A stretch of 18,102 bases of DNA from C7867-002 sp964637485 (lineage in GTDB: Bacteria > Patescibacteriota > Minisyncoccia > Phycocordibacterales > PALSA-1337). This document shows, one piece after another, positions 1-5,634 of this stretch. The notes under the pieces were generated by a model. It saw nothing but the letters and a program-made list of their open reading frames with translations. It did not search any database and was not told the DNA's origin. Location of the stretch: NCBI GenBank assembly GCA_964637485.1, contig CAZWUU010000013.1, positions 1-18,102 of the forward strand. Direction: 5' to 3'. How positions within the stretch are numbered: position 1 is the first letter of the stretch; each line of letters starts with the position of its first letter. The position numbers and the translations under genes are program-made.

Positions 1-41
1 CATATTTTAGATTAAATAATAAACGATCTATTTGTAAATTA

Positions 42-512
42 TTACCAAGCAAAGTGAGCGAAGGCTTTGTTTGCCTCGGCCATCTTGTGTACATTTTCCC
101 TCTTCTTGACTGCTTCGCCTACATTCTTTGAAGCAGCTATGATTTCTTCAGCGAGTTTCACATGTATCGGCTTACCCTTCTTAGATCGAGCGGCTTCGAT
201 TATCCATTTCATCGACAATGCATTTTTTCTTTCAGGACGAACTTCGCGAGGAACCTGATAATTTGCTCCACCGACACGTCGAGATCTGACTTCCATCTGA
301 GGAGTAGTGTTTTTCAGCGCCGATTCGAATATTTCTAGAGGATTTTCGACTTTGGCCTGTTCCTTTATCGATTCCATGCAGTCATTGACTATCTTTCTTG
401 CAACAGACTTCTTGCCTGACTCCATGACGTAGTTCGTAAATTTGGCGATCTTTAGGGAATCGTATTTTATGTCCGGATTTAAATCCCTCTTTGTATTTAT
501 TTTGCGTCTCAT
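42..512 (-). CDS. rpsG: 30S ribosomal protein S7
   Basis: Full-length 156-residue S7, which nucleates assembly of the 30S head by binding the 3' domain of 16S rRNA and lies at the E site. The N-terminal basic arm starts MRRK, the central segment VRSRRVGGANYQVP (about residues 75-88) is the family signature, and the C-terminus ends in the typical AHFAW. The start lies 5 bases after the rpsL stop, the usual str-operon order. No Shine-Dalgarno sequence is evident, so translation is probably coupled to rpsL. A minus-strand ATG at bases 3-1, 38 bases beyond the stop, may be the start of the next gene (fusA would be expected), but it cannot be verified inside the window. Confidence 0.98.
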   Translation of the reverse strand: MRRKINTKRDLNPDIKYDSLKIAKFTNYVMESGKKSVARKIVNDCMESIKEQAKVENPLEIFESALKNTTPQMEVRSRRVGGANYQVPREVRPERKNALSMKWIIEAARSKKGKPIHVKLAEEIIAASKNVGEAVKKRENVHKMAEANKAFAHFAW

Positions 513-517
513 GATAT

Positions 518-940
518 TTATGCGGTCTTATTAGCTTTTGGCTTTTTGTTTCCGTACTGGCTTCGACCCTTTCTTCGCGCCTCTACTCCTGCGCAGTCCA
601 ACACACCTCTTACCACTGAATATCGTAGTCCTACATCTTTAACTCGACCTCCCCTAAGTAATACAACAGAGTGTTCCTGCAGATTATGTCCCATTCCTGG
701 AACATATGCGGTGACTTCAATTCCATTAGAAAGACGAACACGAGCAATCTTTCTGATAGCTGAGTTTGGCTTTTTCGGAGTCTTCGTGGTGACCTTTACG
801 CATACACCTCTTTTAAAAGGGGCTGGAAAAAATACCGGCCTGTTTTCGATAGAATTAAATGTTCTAGTAAGCGCGACTGACTTCGACTTGCGCTTAAAAG
901 TCTTTCTCGATCTTTTTGTTAATTGATTTATTGTTGGCAT
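518..940 (-). CDS. rpsL: 30S ribosomal protein S12
   Basis: S12 of the decoding centre, 140 residues. It has the longer Firmicutes-type segment before the conserved KRGVC motif (residues 43-47). The universally conserved TPKKPNSA loop (about 54-61), site of the classical streptomycin-resistance lysines, is intact, as is GHNLQEHS (84-91). The second decoding loop is unusual: the family has K-D-L-P-G-V-R-Y, whereas here it reads K101-D-V-G-L-R-Y107, one residue shorter and lacking the proline. The aspartate that RimO methylthiolates in E. coli is kept (D102). It heads an operon with rpsG. No Shine-Dalgarno sequence is visible, and the ATG is preceded by an AT-rich run. The upstream stretch 941-1094 holds a stem-loop at 1043-1079. 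Confidence 0.98.
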   Translation of the reverse strand: MPTINQLTKRSRKTFKRKSKSVALTRTFNSIENRPVFFPAPFKRGVCVKVTTKTPKKPNSAIRKIARVRLSNGIEVTAYVPGMGHNLQEHSVVLLRGGRVKDVGLRYSVVRGVLDCAGVEARRKGRSQYGNKKPKANKTA

Positions 941-1042
941 TTATATATAGCGTCTTTGCGCTTGTTATTAGATCACTGTGTACTTCACCGTTTTTGATCC
1001 GAGCAGACCAAGACGATTACTACCGCGATCCTGTTAATTTGA

Positions 1043-1079
1043 TTTTGTCCCTGAAATATCCAGGAAACAATGGACAAAA
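1043..1079. repeat. Inverted repeat / stem-loop upstream of rpsL
   Basis: TTTTGTCC (1043-1050) and GGACAAAA (1072-1079) are perfect 8-base inverted repeats. The interior contains a smaller CTG/CAG stem (1051-1053 with 1061-1063). It lies in the roughly 150-base gap between the terminator of the preceding gene and rpsL, where the rpsL-rpsG promoter and leader must be. No U-run follows on either strand, so it is not a normal terminator. It may be an operator or leader structure; no function is shown. Confidence 0.4.
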
Positions 1080-1094
1080 CATACCATTTGGAAC

Positions 1095-1123
1095 AAAAAA
1101 AGGCAAATTAGCTCAAATTTGCC
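1095..1123 (-). terminator. Rho-independent terminator after the 101-residue hypothetical gene
   Basis: On the minus strand an 8-bp stem GGCAAATT/AATTTGCC (1116-1123 with 1102-1109) with a 6-base loop is followed by a run of seven T (complement of 1095-1101). It lies 18 bases beyond the stop of the gene at 1141-1446. It separates that gene from rpsL, so rpsL-rpsG should have its own promoter between about 941 and 1094. I could not identify that promoter with confidence. Confidence 0.85.
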
Positions 1124-1140
1124 TTACCGACCAGAAGAAA

Positions 1141-1446
1141 TTAACCCTCCAACATTGTTCCCCGGGTCTGAAGATCTGCCCTGATTGCATCTATCGAGAT
1201 TGAATACGGACACAGTGTGTCAGGTTCACTCTTCGAGTGAACCAACTTGCCCAGCTCTAGAGAACCGAGCAAGTTTAACAGAATTTCAGCTGGATATGCG
1301 GGAAGAGTCTTTCGTAAAATAGCGACTTCGACTATTTCATTGAGATGATCAGCTCTTTCCAGAACATCACGACACTCAGAATCTGAAAGAGCGGAAACAT
1401 TGCGTATTACCGCTCGAGACGAAACAAGACCAGGATTAGAATTCAT
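1141..1446 (-). CDS. Hypothetical protein, 101 residues
   Basis: Not recognised. The product is a soluble-looking, Leu/Glu/Ser-rich protein with predicted amphipathic helical stretches around residues 20-45 (SDSECRDVLERADHLNEIV) and 52-70. There is no signal peptide, no transmembrane segment and no obvious catalytic motif; the two cysteines (about residues 25 and 79) are isolated. Support for a real gene comes from its flanks: a TATAGT -10-like element 11 bases upstream of the ATG (complement of 1458-1463) and a strong terminator just after the stop. No Shine-Dalgarno sequence is visible. It stands alone between rpsL and the putative ncRNA. Confidence 0.6.
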   Translation of the reverse strand: MNSNPGLVSSRAVIRNVSALSDSECRDVLERADHLNEIVEVAILRKTLPAYPAEILLNLLGSLELGKLVHSKSEPDTLCPYSISIDAIRADLQTRGTMLEG

Positions 1447-1457
1447 ATATTTAAAGA

Positions 1458-1463
1458 ACTATA
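1458..1463 (-). promoter_or_regulatory. -10 element for the 101-residue hypothetical gene
   Basis: Minus-strand TATAGT matches the TATAAT consensus at 5 of 6 positions, with 11 bases before the ATG, predicting a leader of about 4-5 nt. No clear -35 is seen at normal spacing. Confidence 0.4.
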
Positions 1464-1509
1464 ACGACAAAGTACAATAATTTGCGCAAGTCGTCAATCG
1501 AATTTGGGC

Positions 1510-1856
1510 AAAAAAGAGCCCCGAGCACGATATCGCTATGAGTCTTTCGTCATCCCCTGTATGTGTTTTAGACATACCAATAAGGACTGGATAGACCGCA
1601 CGAAATGTGTCGGGGCATTTTTGGCTTTTATGCTTATGCCGCATCTCCTGTCCCGGTGTGGGAACAAGAAACTACGTTTAGGCTCCGCATAGCCTTGGCC
1701 ACGTGATGGGGCCGTTTTTGTGGTGTCTGGATTTTTGGGGTCCAGACGTCACCTAGGACTAGCGCTGACAGGCTCTCGAGGCCTGGGCATTCGGCTTCGG
1801 GGACGTGTGTGTTATGAACCGGTTAACTACTGATTGCTCAGTAAGTAACCGCTGAA
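1510..1856 (-). ncRNA. Putative structured non-coding RNA of about 345 nt, family unknown
   Basis: This gap holds no credible gene but has several stable hairpins. They are 1821-1850 (GGTTA/TAACC plus ACTGA-type pairing, loop TTGC), 1725-1747 (7-bp GTCTGGA/TCCAGAC), 1769-1785 (CAGGC/GCCTG), 1697-1713 (GGCC/GGCC), 1681-1694 (GGCT/AGCC) and 1651-1663 (TCCC/GGGA). A 115-nt domain lies at 1518-1616: it is closed by GCCCCGA/TCGGGGC, continues with CTAT/ATAG and AGTC/GACT, and is capped by GTATGT/ACATAC. A TTGACA-16-TAGACT promoter on the minus strand just upstream and a six-T run at 1510-1515 favour minus-strand transcription. I looked for and did not find the RNase P core motif, the SRP GGAA apical motif, 5S motifs, or a tmRNA tRNA-like end with a tag ORF. 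The existence of a structured RNA is moderately supported; identity is unknown and strand is probable only. Confidence 0.5.
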
Positions 1857-1861
1857 GGAAA

Positions 1862-1889
1862 AGTCTACTCCGTTTCGATTTTCTGTCAA
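1862..1889 (-). promoter_or_regulatory. Sigma70-type promoter for the putative ncRNA
   Basis: On the minus strand a perfect TTGACA (-35, complement of 1884-1889) is followed after 16 bases by TAGACT (-10, complement of 1862-1867, 4/6 match). It lies 9 bases beyond the stop of the M50 protease gene and points into the gene-free structured region. Predicted start is near 1855. Confidence 0.55.
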
Positions 1890-1898
1890 GCACAACTA

Positions 1899-2504
1899 CT
1901 ATATGGGTATTCCCGTCAAAAAACGAATGATTCCAGGCACTATAGGAGAAACCAAGCTCCATATGAACATGACTACTATGAGAATAAATATGGGTGCGTA
2001 CGATTCCAGCATCATTCTGGTTTGACCATATTGATTCGGTAACAATGAAAACAAGACCTTAGAGCCGTCCAGAGGAGGCAGTGGTATGAGATTGAAAACT
2101 GCAAGGATGACGTTTATCAAAACGATATATAGAGAGATATTTATCATGCTCGCACCAAAAGCACTGCCAGAATCAGTCGCTCTTATAAGCAAAGAGAAAA
2201 TTATCGCAATCAAAATGTTAGAAGCCGGACCGGCTAGCGCTATCAGTACTTCATCACGCCTTTTGTTTTTCAGATTATAAGGATTATAAGGAACAGGTTT
2301 AGCCCAACCGAAGGTAAAGCCTGCCATAGATGTAATGAGTGGAACGAGCAAGGAACCTATAGGATCCAAGTGTTTTATAGGATTTGCTGTCAGACGGCCA
2401 GCCATTCTAGCTGTGGGATCACCGAGTCTGTCAGCCGTAAAACCATGAGCCACCTCATGCAGAACGACCGATAGAATCAGTATGATAATGGTAAGTATTG
2501 TCAT
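1899..2504 (-). CDS. Site-2-protease-family (M50) membrane zinc metalloprotease
   Basis: Integral-membrane peptidase of the compact bacterial M50 class (YwhC/SpoIVFB-related), 201 residues, the usual length for forms without a PDZ domain. Zinc-binding HEVAH is at residues 16-20 inside the first membrane helix. The third metal ligand is in the C-terminal N-x-x-P-x-x-P-L-D-G motif (N138, D146). Hydrophobic segments lie at about 1-20, 50-66, 86-108, 120-142 and 165-188. The start is supported by the position of HExxH close to the N-terminus, as in relatives, and by the divergent rpmB gene 38 bases away. Family members cleave transmembrane or near-membrane substrates; no anti-sigma factor partner is encoded nearby, so the substrate cannot be guessed. 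Confidence 0.93.
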   Translation of the reverse strand: MTILTIIILILSVVLHEVAHGFTADRLGDPTARMAGRLTANPIKHLDPIGSLLVPLITSMAGFTFGWAKPVPYNPYNLKNKRRDEVLIALAGPASNILIAIIFSLLIRATDSGSAFGASMINISLYIVLINVILAVFNLIPLPPLDGSKVLFSLLPNQYGQTRMMLESYAPIFILIVVMFIWSLVSPIVPGIIRFLTGIPI

Positions 2505-2542
2505 CGGATATGCCTTATGTTAGCATAACTTCTCACAAAGAT

Positions 2543-2785
2543 ATGGCTAAAGTCTGCGACATAACAAAGAGAGGATCACTCAATGGAGGCGGTTATTCCA
2601 ACCGTACTCGTGCTACTCAGTTCAATCCTGTCGGTAAAGTCAGGAGATATCCGAATCTTCAGAAAAAGACAGTTTATGTACCTGAATTGAAGAAATCCGT
2701 AAGATTGACTGTTTCTGCGAGAGGAATGAGAACAATAGAAAAGAAAGGTGCTTTCAGAGCGCTAAGAGACGCCGGCATCATATAA
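2543..2785 (+). CDS. rpmB: 50S ribosomal protein L28
   Basis: L28 of the large ribosomal subunit, 80 residues. I place the start at the ATG that gives MAKVCDITKRG, matching the family N-terminus. A longer in-frame ATG at 2498 would add 15 unrelated residues and overlap the divergent protease start. Family features visible are the basic N-terminal part, Y-P-N-L-Q at about 36-40, and the C-terminal SVRLTVSARGMRTI/EKKG block (51-69). It is a single-gene unit: divergent from the M50 gene and closed by a terminator at 2811-2833. No clear Shine-Dalgarno sequence precedes the ATG. Confidence 0.95.
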   Translation: MAKVCDITKRGSLNGGGYSNRTRATQFNPVGKVRRYPNLQKKTVYVPELKKSVRLTVSARGMRTIEKKGAFRALRDAGII

Positions 2786-2810
2786 TATTCACGATTTGGT
2801 CGTTTGAATT

Positions 2811-2833
2811 AAGCGCGTTGCGCTTATTTTTTT
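2811..2833 (+). terminator. Rho-independent terminator of rpmB
   Basis: A 6-bp stem AAGCGC/GCGCTT (2811-2816 with 2820-2825, 3-base loop) is followed by A and seven T (2827-2833). The T-run overlaps the last codons of the convergent gene ending at 2824, so terminator and coding sequence share bases. Confidence 0.85.
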
Positions 2834-3555
2834 ATATTTTCGATCTGCCACTGACCTTCGCGAAAGGTAATCTTGTAAAAAGATTTCTTATCTAATTTAT
2901 ACGTCTTACCGTTTATATGAATCTTGCGACCAATAATGTAATCGGTCTCAACGAGATCCTTCATTATAAATTTTCTAATTTTTTCACTCGCTAAGCCGAA
3001 TATATACAGATTCTGTCCTAAATAATTCAGGGACAAGACCAATTCAGGAGGACTGGCATTTGAGTATTTAAAAGTCGATGTAGAAACGGGAAAGAGCGCT
3101 TGCGCTGATGTCATCCGACCAAAATCAATGACATCACCGCGAGTTAAGTAAATCAGTTTTATATTCTTTTTATGTGCTTCGTATGATAGCGGATCCTTCT
3201 GATCAAAGGTTTCTATTTTTTCAGGAAAGATAATCGCACCGATATCATATCTATCAAGAAGGGACATGAATCCAGTGGAATATTTTGGCGACCATCCTGA
3301 AACGATCAGTCCATCTATCCTTCTAGAGTAAAATGGGACAATCCGACCAATTAATCTTTGAAACTCCCGAGTTGAACCTCCGTTTATGACATATCGCCTA
3401 TCGTCAGGTGTTCTGACCATCACAGTCGGTGATCCGGTGAGATCATATACATATATTTCTAAAATAGCTTCTCTACAAAAAACATATACGTAGCAAATGA
3501 GACATATCAGACCAACAAATACAGCCCGTATGTATATGCTGGTTTTTATTTTCAC
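2824..3555 (-). CDS. Membrane-anchored ComEC-type metallo-beta-lactamase-fold protein, active site degenerate
   Basis: 243 residues with one N-terminal membrane helix (about 10-27) and an outer soluble domain. From residue 33 it follows the pattern of the C-terminal MBL domain of ComEC/Rec2: a beta strand and D-L-x-G-S-P-T (38-44, usual DVGQGDA), R-T-P-D-D-x-x-x-V-I-N-G-G (48-60, usual TPDGxxxLIDGG), then R-R-I-D-G-L-I-V (78-85). The metal-binding H-x-H-x-D-H motif expected next is replaced by S-G-W-S-P-K-Y-S-T (86-94), so hydrolytic activity is unlikely. The start is GTG at 3555; the nearby ATG at 3559 is out of frame. A minus-strand TATACT lies 6 bases upstream of the GTG, consistent with a leaderless mRNA. 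The gene lies 632 bases beyond the end of the comEC core, separated by an inverted sod gene. The assignment rests on motif pattern and context. Confidence 0.7.
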   Translation of the reverse strand: MKIKTSIYIRAVFVGLICLICYVYVFCREAILEIYVYDLTGSPTVMVRTPDDRRYVINGGSTREFQRLIGRIVPFYSRRIDGLIVSGWSPKYSTGFMSLLDRYDIGAIIFPEKIETFDQKDPLSYEAHKKNIKLIYLTRGDVIDFGRMTSAQALFPVSTSTFKYSNASPPELVLSLNYLGQNLYIFGLASEKIRKFIMKDLVETDYIIGRKIHINGKTYKLDKKSFYKITFREGQWQIENIKK

Positions 3556-3561
3556 TCATGA

Positions 3562-3569
3562 AGTATAAT
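3562..3569. promoter_or_regulatory. Overlapping divergent -10 elements (MBL gene / sod)
   Basis: Plus strand TATAAT (3564-3569) faces sod, 44 bases before its ATG. On the minus strand the same bases give TATACT (complement of 3562-3567), 6 bases before the GTG of the MBL gene, so that transcript would begin at the start codon. The ten-base block GAAGTATAAT is also present at 8101-8110 in the recJ/HIT gap. No convincing -35 is seen. Confidence 0.5.
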
Positions 3570-3613
3570 GACTTGGCACTAAACAAATAATAAAAAATAT
3601 TTCAATAATCATC

Positions 3614-4210
3614 ATGCAAGAATTTAAAACAAAGCAATTTTCTATCCCAAAGCTCATAGGTATTTCAGCCTCAAACATTGCAGAACATCTAAAACTCTAC
3701 GAGGGATATGTTACACATGCAAATCTCGTATTATCGAAAATCAAGGAATTAGCGACGGATGCTGAAAAGAACATGGGCATGATCAGCGGACTCCAACGAC
3801 GATTTGGCTTTGAATACAACGGTATTCGAAACCATGAGGTTTATTTCGAATCATTATCTGGCGGGGCTACAAAAATGACTGACGGCGATTTGAAAAAGTC
3901 TATCGAAAAAGAATTTGGTTCTTTTGATGCCTGGCTATCGTTATTCAAGGCCATAGCAACCACCAGAGGAATAGGTTGGGCAATATTATATTACGATCGC
4001 TCAGAAAAGAGGCTCCTAAACGCATGGATAGATGAGCAGCACTTCGGACAGTTGCAAGGATGCTCCCCGATTCTCGCGCTCGATATGTGGGAGCATTCCT
4101 ATGTGGCAGATTACGCCCCTTCAGGGAAAAAGAAGTACATAGAAGATTTTTTCGCAAATCTTAATTGGCACAATATAGAAAAAAATTTCACTCAGGCCTG
4201 CGAATCATAA
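3614..4210 (+). CDS. Superoxide dismutase, Fe/Mn family
   Basis: Converts superoxide to hydrogen peroxide and oxygen; probably cytoplasmic, as no signal peptide is present. 198 residues, normal for the family. The four expected metal ligands can be placed at H25, H74 (motif N-H-E-V-Y-F), D157 and H161 (motif D-M-W-E-H-S-Y). The conserved outer-sphere tyrosine is at 32 (E-G-Y-V). The first motif is unusual: E-H-L-K-L-Y-E-G-Y replaces the common H-x-x-K-H-H-x-x-Y and is one residue shorter. The aromatic after the second ligand is F78, where Trp is common. Metal preference cannot be decided. The 3' end overlaps the convergent comEC gene by 23 bases. The 3556-3613 leader has a TATAAT at 3564-3569. 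Confidence 0.92.
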   Translation: MQEFKTKQFSIPKLIGISASNIAEHLKLYEGYVTHANLVLSKIKELATDAEKNMGMISGLQRRFGFEYNGIRNHEVYFESLSGGATKMTDGDLKKSIEKEFGSFDAWLSLFKAIATTRGIGWAILYYDRSEKRLLNAWIDEQHFGQLQGCSPILALDMWEHSYVADYAPSGKKKYIEDFFANLNWHNIEKNFTQACES

Positions 4211-5582
4211 AAGAATAGAGGATTGCAAATATTGTATAGAAGATTATTACCCAGCCAAAATGAAACGATAGGACTGTTACTGTTGCTATAGGAAATCTTG
4301 AGAAGGTATCGGCTACATACAGAATAAAATCTAGAATAATCTGGCTCAATAATCCAAAAGACGTTCCAAAGAATGAATGGATTTGACCGAGCGTTCCAGT
4401 AACGAAGACCAACAACATCGTCCAAGGAACTATAGGTAAAACTATAATATTTGTGAAAAGACCAATTATAGATGTCTCACCCATCATCCATAGTAAATAG
4501 GGCGTGACGAATATTTGCGTAGCTAGGCTAGTAGCCACTACAGATCTTAGACCAAACTTTTCAGGAATGAAGCTTAATTTCTCTTCGAGAGGATTTGCCA
4601 AAATGATCAGGCCAGTTGTCGCTAAGAACGAAAGTTGAAAAGAAGGGTCATGCAAGAAAATGGTCGGATTTTCAATCAGCATTACCAACATTACAAATAT
4701 GATAGAGCGAACTATGTTGTAATCTCTTCTCATAATCTCTGAAGTAAGGGCAAGTATCGCCATAAGACATGAGCGCACCACAGTAGCTCCACCACCGACC
4801 ATGATGCCGAAGAGTACTATTCCCGAGGCGCCAACGACGATTCCCCAAACTCTGGGTAGCCGATCCAACACTTTTCTCATGGCAACCGCGATAATCGTAA
4901 TATTGAACCCTGACAAGACGATGATATGTATGAGTCCCACCGCTCTAAATTTATCTATATATTCATTTCCTAGAGAAGACTTTTCCCCCACCACAAGACC
5001 AGCCCCCAGAGATGAAGCTGGTTCATGAATATATCGCTCAAGTGTGCGTACAAAATTTCTCTTCAAGAAAAACAGAATTTTATTTAGTTCAAACTGAGCG
5101 ACTGAAACTAGTGATCGTGGAGCGGAATCAACTTCCGAAACAACAAGATCCTTCGCACTTTTGACCTCGTAATATATACCATCTTTAGATAGATACCCTT
5201 CGTAGTCAAAACTTCTGCCGATTTCACTAACAAAATTTGCTGGACGATTTAGTTTCCCGGAAAATGCGACTTTATCACCATAAAATAATTCTGGGTAAAT
5301 CGAAGTTTTGACTCTGATATACAAATGAGAAGTGCAATCGCCTTTCTCATTGCTCCGATTATCACTCGGCTGTTCTTGAAGTAAGGCTATTCGATCTGTC
5401 ATCAGCGTGAATGATTGGCCCGAATCCTTTCTCACCGGCTCATCGACAATATTCCCTGATATATATACCTCCTCTCTCAGGCATGGCGATATGTCTGGCG
5501 GACGATCAAATATACGAAATGATGTTCTGATTAAAAGAAGAATTGATAAAATCAACCAAAATAAATATGACCCGTATTTCAC
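4188..5582 (-). CDS. comEC: ComEC/Rec2-family DNA uptake channel (core without MBL domain)
   Basis: Polytopic inner-membrane protein that, in transformable bacteria, moves single-stranded DNA into the cytoplasm. 464 residues. An N-terminal membrane helix (about 6-18) is followed by a DUF4131/OB-fold-like region (about 35-150) with cysteines at 34 and 83. The Competence domain follows, with the signature G-L-I-H-I-I-V-L-S-G-F-N and G-G-A-T-V-V-R-S, and about eight further membrane helices to the C-terminus. Full-length ComEC proteins (about 700-800 residues) add a C-terminal MBL domain. It is absent here; a related domain is encoded separately at 2824-3555. The start is GTG at 5582, since the codon just before it in frame is a stop. 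It is the last gene of a recJ-rnhA-comEC minus-strand run, 52 bases after rnhA. Confidence 0.92.
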   Translation of the reverse strand: MKYGSYLFWLILSILLLIRTSFRIFDRPPDISPCLREEVYISGNIVDEPVRKDSGQSFTLMTDRIALLQEQPSDNRSNEKGDCTSHLYIRVKTSIYPELFYGDKVAFSGKLNRPANFVSEIGRSFDYEGYLSKDGIYYEVKSAKDLVVSEVDSAPRSLVSVAQFELNKILFFLKRNFVRTLERYIHEPASSLGAGLVVGEKSSLGNEYIDKFRAVGLIHIIVLSGFNITIIAVAMRKVLDRLPRVWGIVVGASGIVLFGIMVGGGATVVRSCLMAILALTSEIMRRDYNIVRSIIFVMLVMLIENPTIFLHDPSFQLSFLATTGLIILANPLEEKLSFIPEKFGLRSVVATSLATQIFVTPYLLWMMGETSIIGLFTNIIVLPIVPWTMLLVFVTGTLGQIHSFFGTSFGLLSQIILDFILYVADTFSRFPIATVTVLSFHFGWVIIFYTIFAILYSFMIRRPE

Positions 5583-5634
5583 TTACGAATCATATGATTG
5601 ACCAGATAAAATTATGAGAAAAATAATCTAAAAG

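Noticed and set aside
1..3. Minus-strand ATG at the left edge as the start of fusA
   Set aside because: Only one codon is inside the window; the expected str-operon order makes it plausible but it cannot be supported.
1630..1660. Possible tmRNA tag ending in D-A-A-stop on the minus strand
   Set aside because: No open tag frame of usual composition precedes it, and no tRNA-like ends pair around it.
1459..1692. Short ORFs of about 60 codons on both strands inside the ncRNA region
   Set aside because: Composition is Cys/His/Arg-rich and unlike neighbours; they coincide with hairpins and have no start signals.
1769..1785. 5-bp stem with 7-base loop that resembles a tRNA anticodon arm (minus-strand loop with CGA, a serine anticodon)
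   Set aside because: The flanking sequence lacks a D arm with GG, a T arm with TTCRA, and a pairing acceptor stem at the right distances.
1851..1890. Partial likeness to RNase P motifs (GGAAAAGTC on plus, ACAGAAA on minus)
   Set aside because: The two pieces are on opposite strands and adjacent, not at the two ends of one RNA, and the rest of the core motif is missing.
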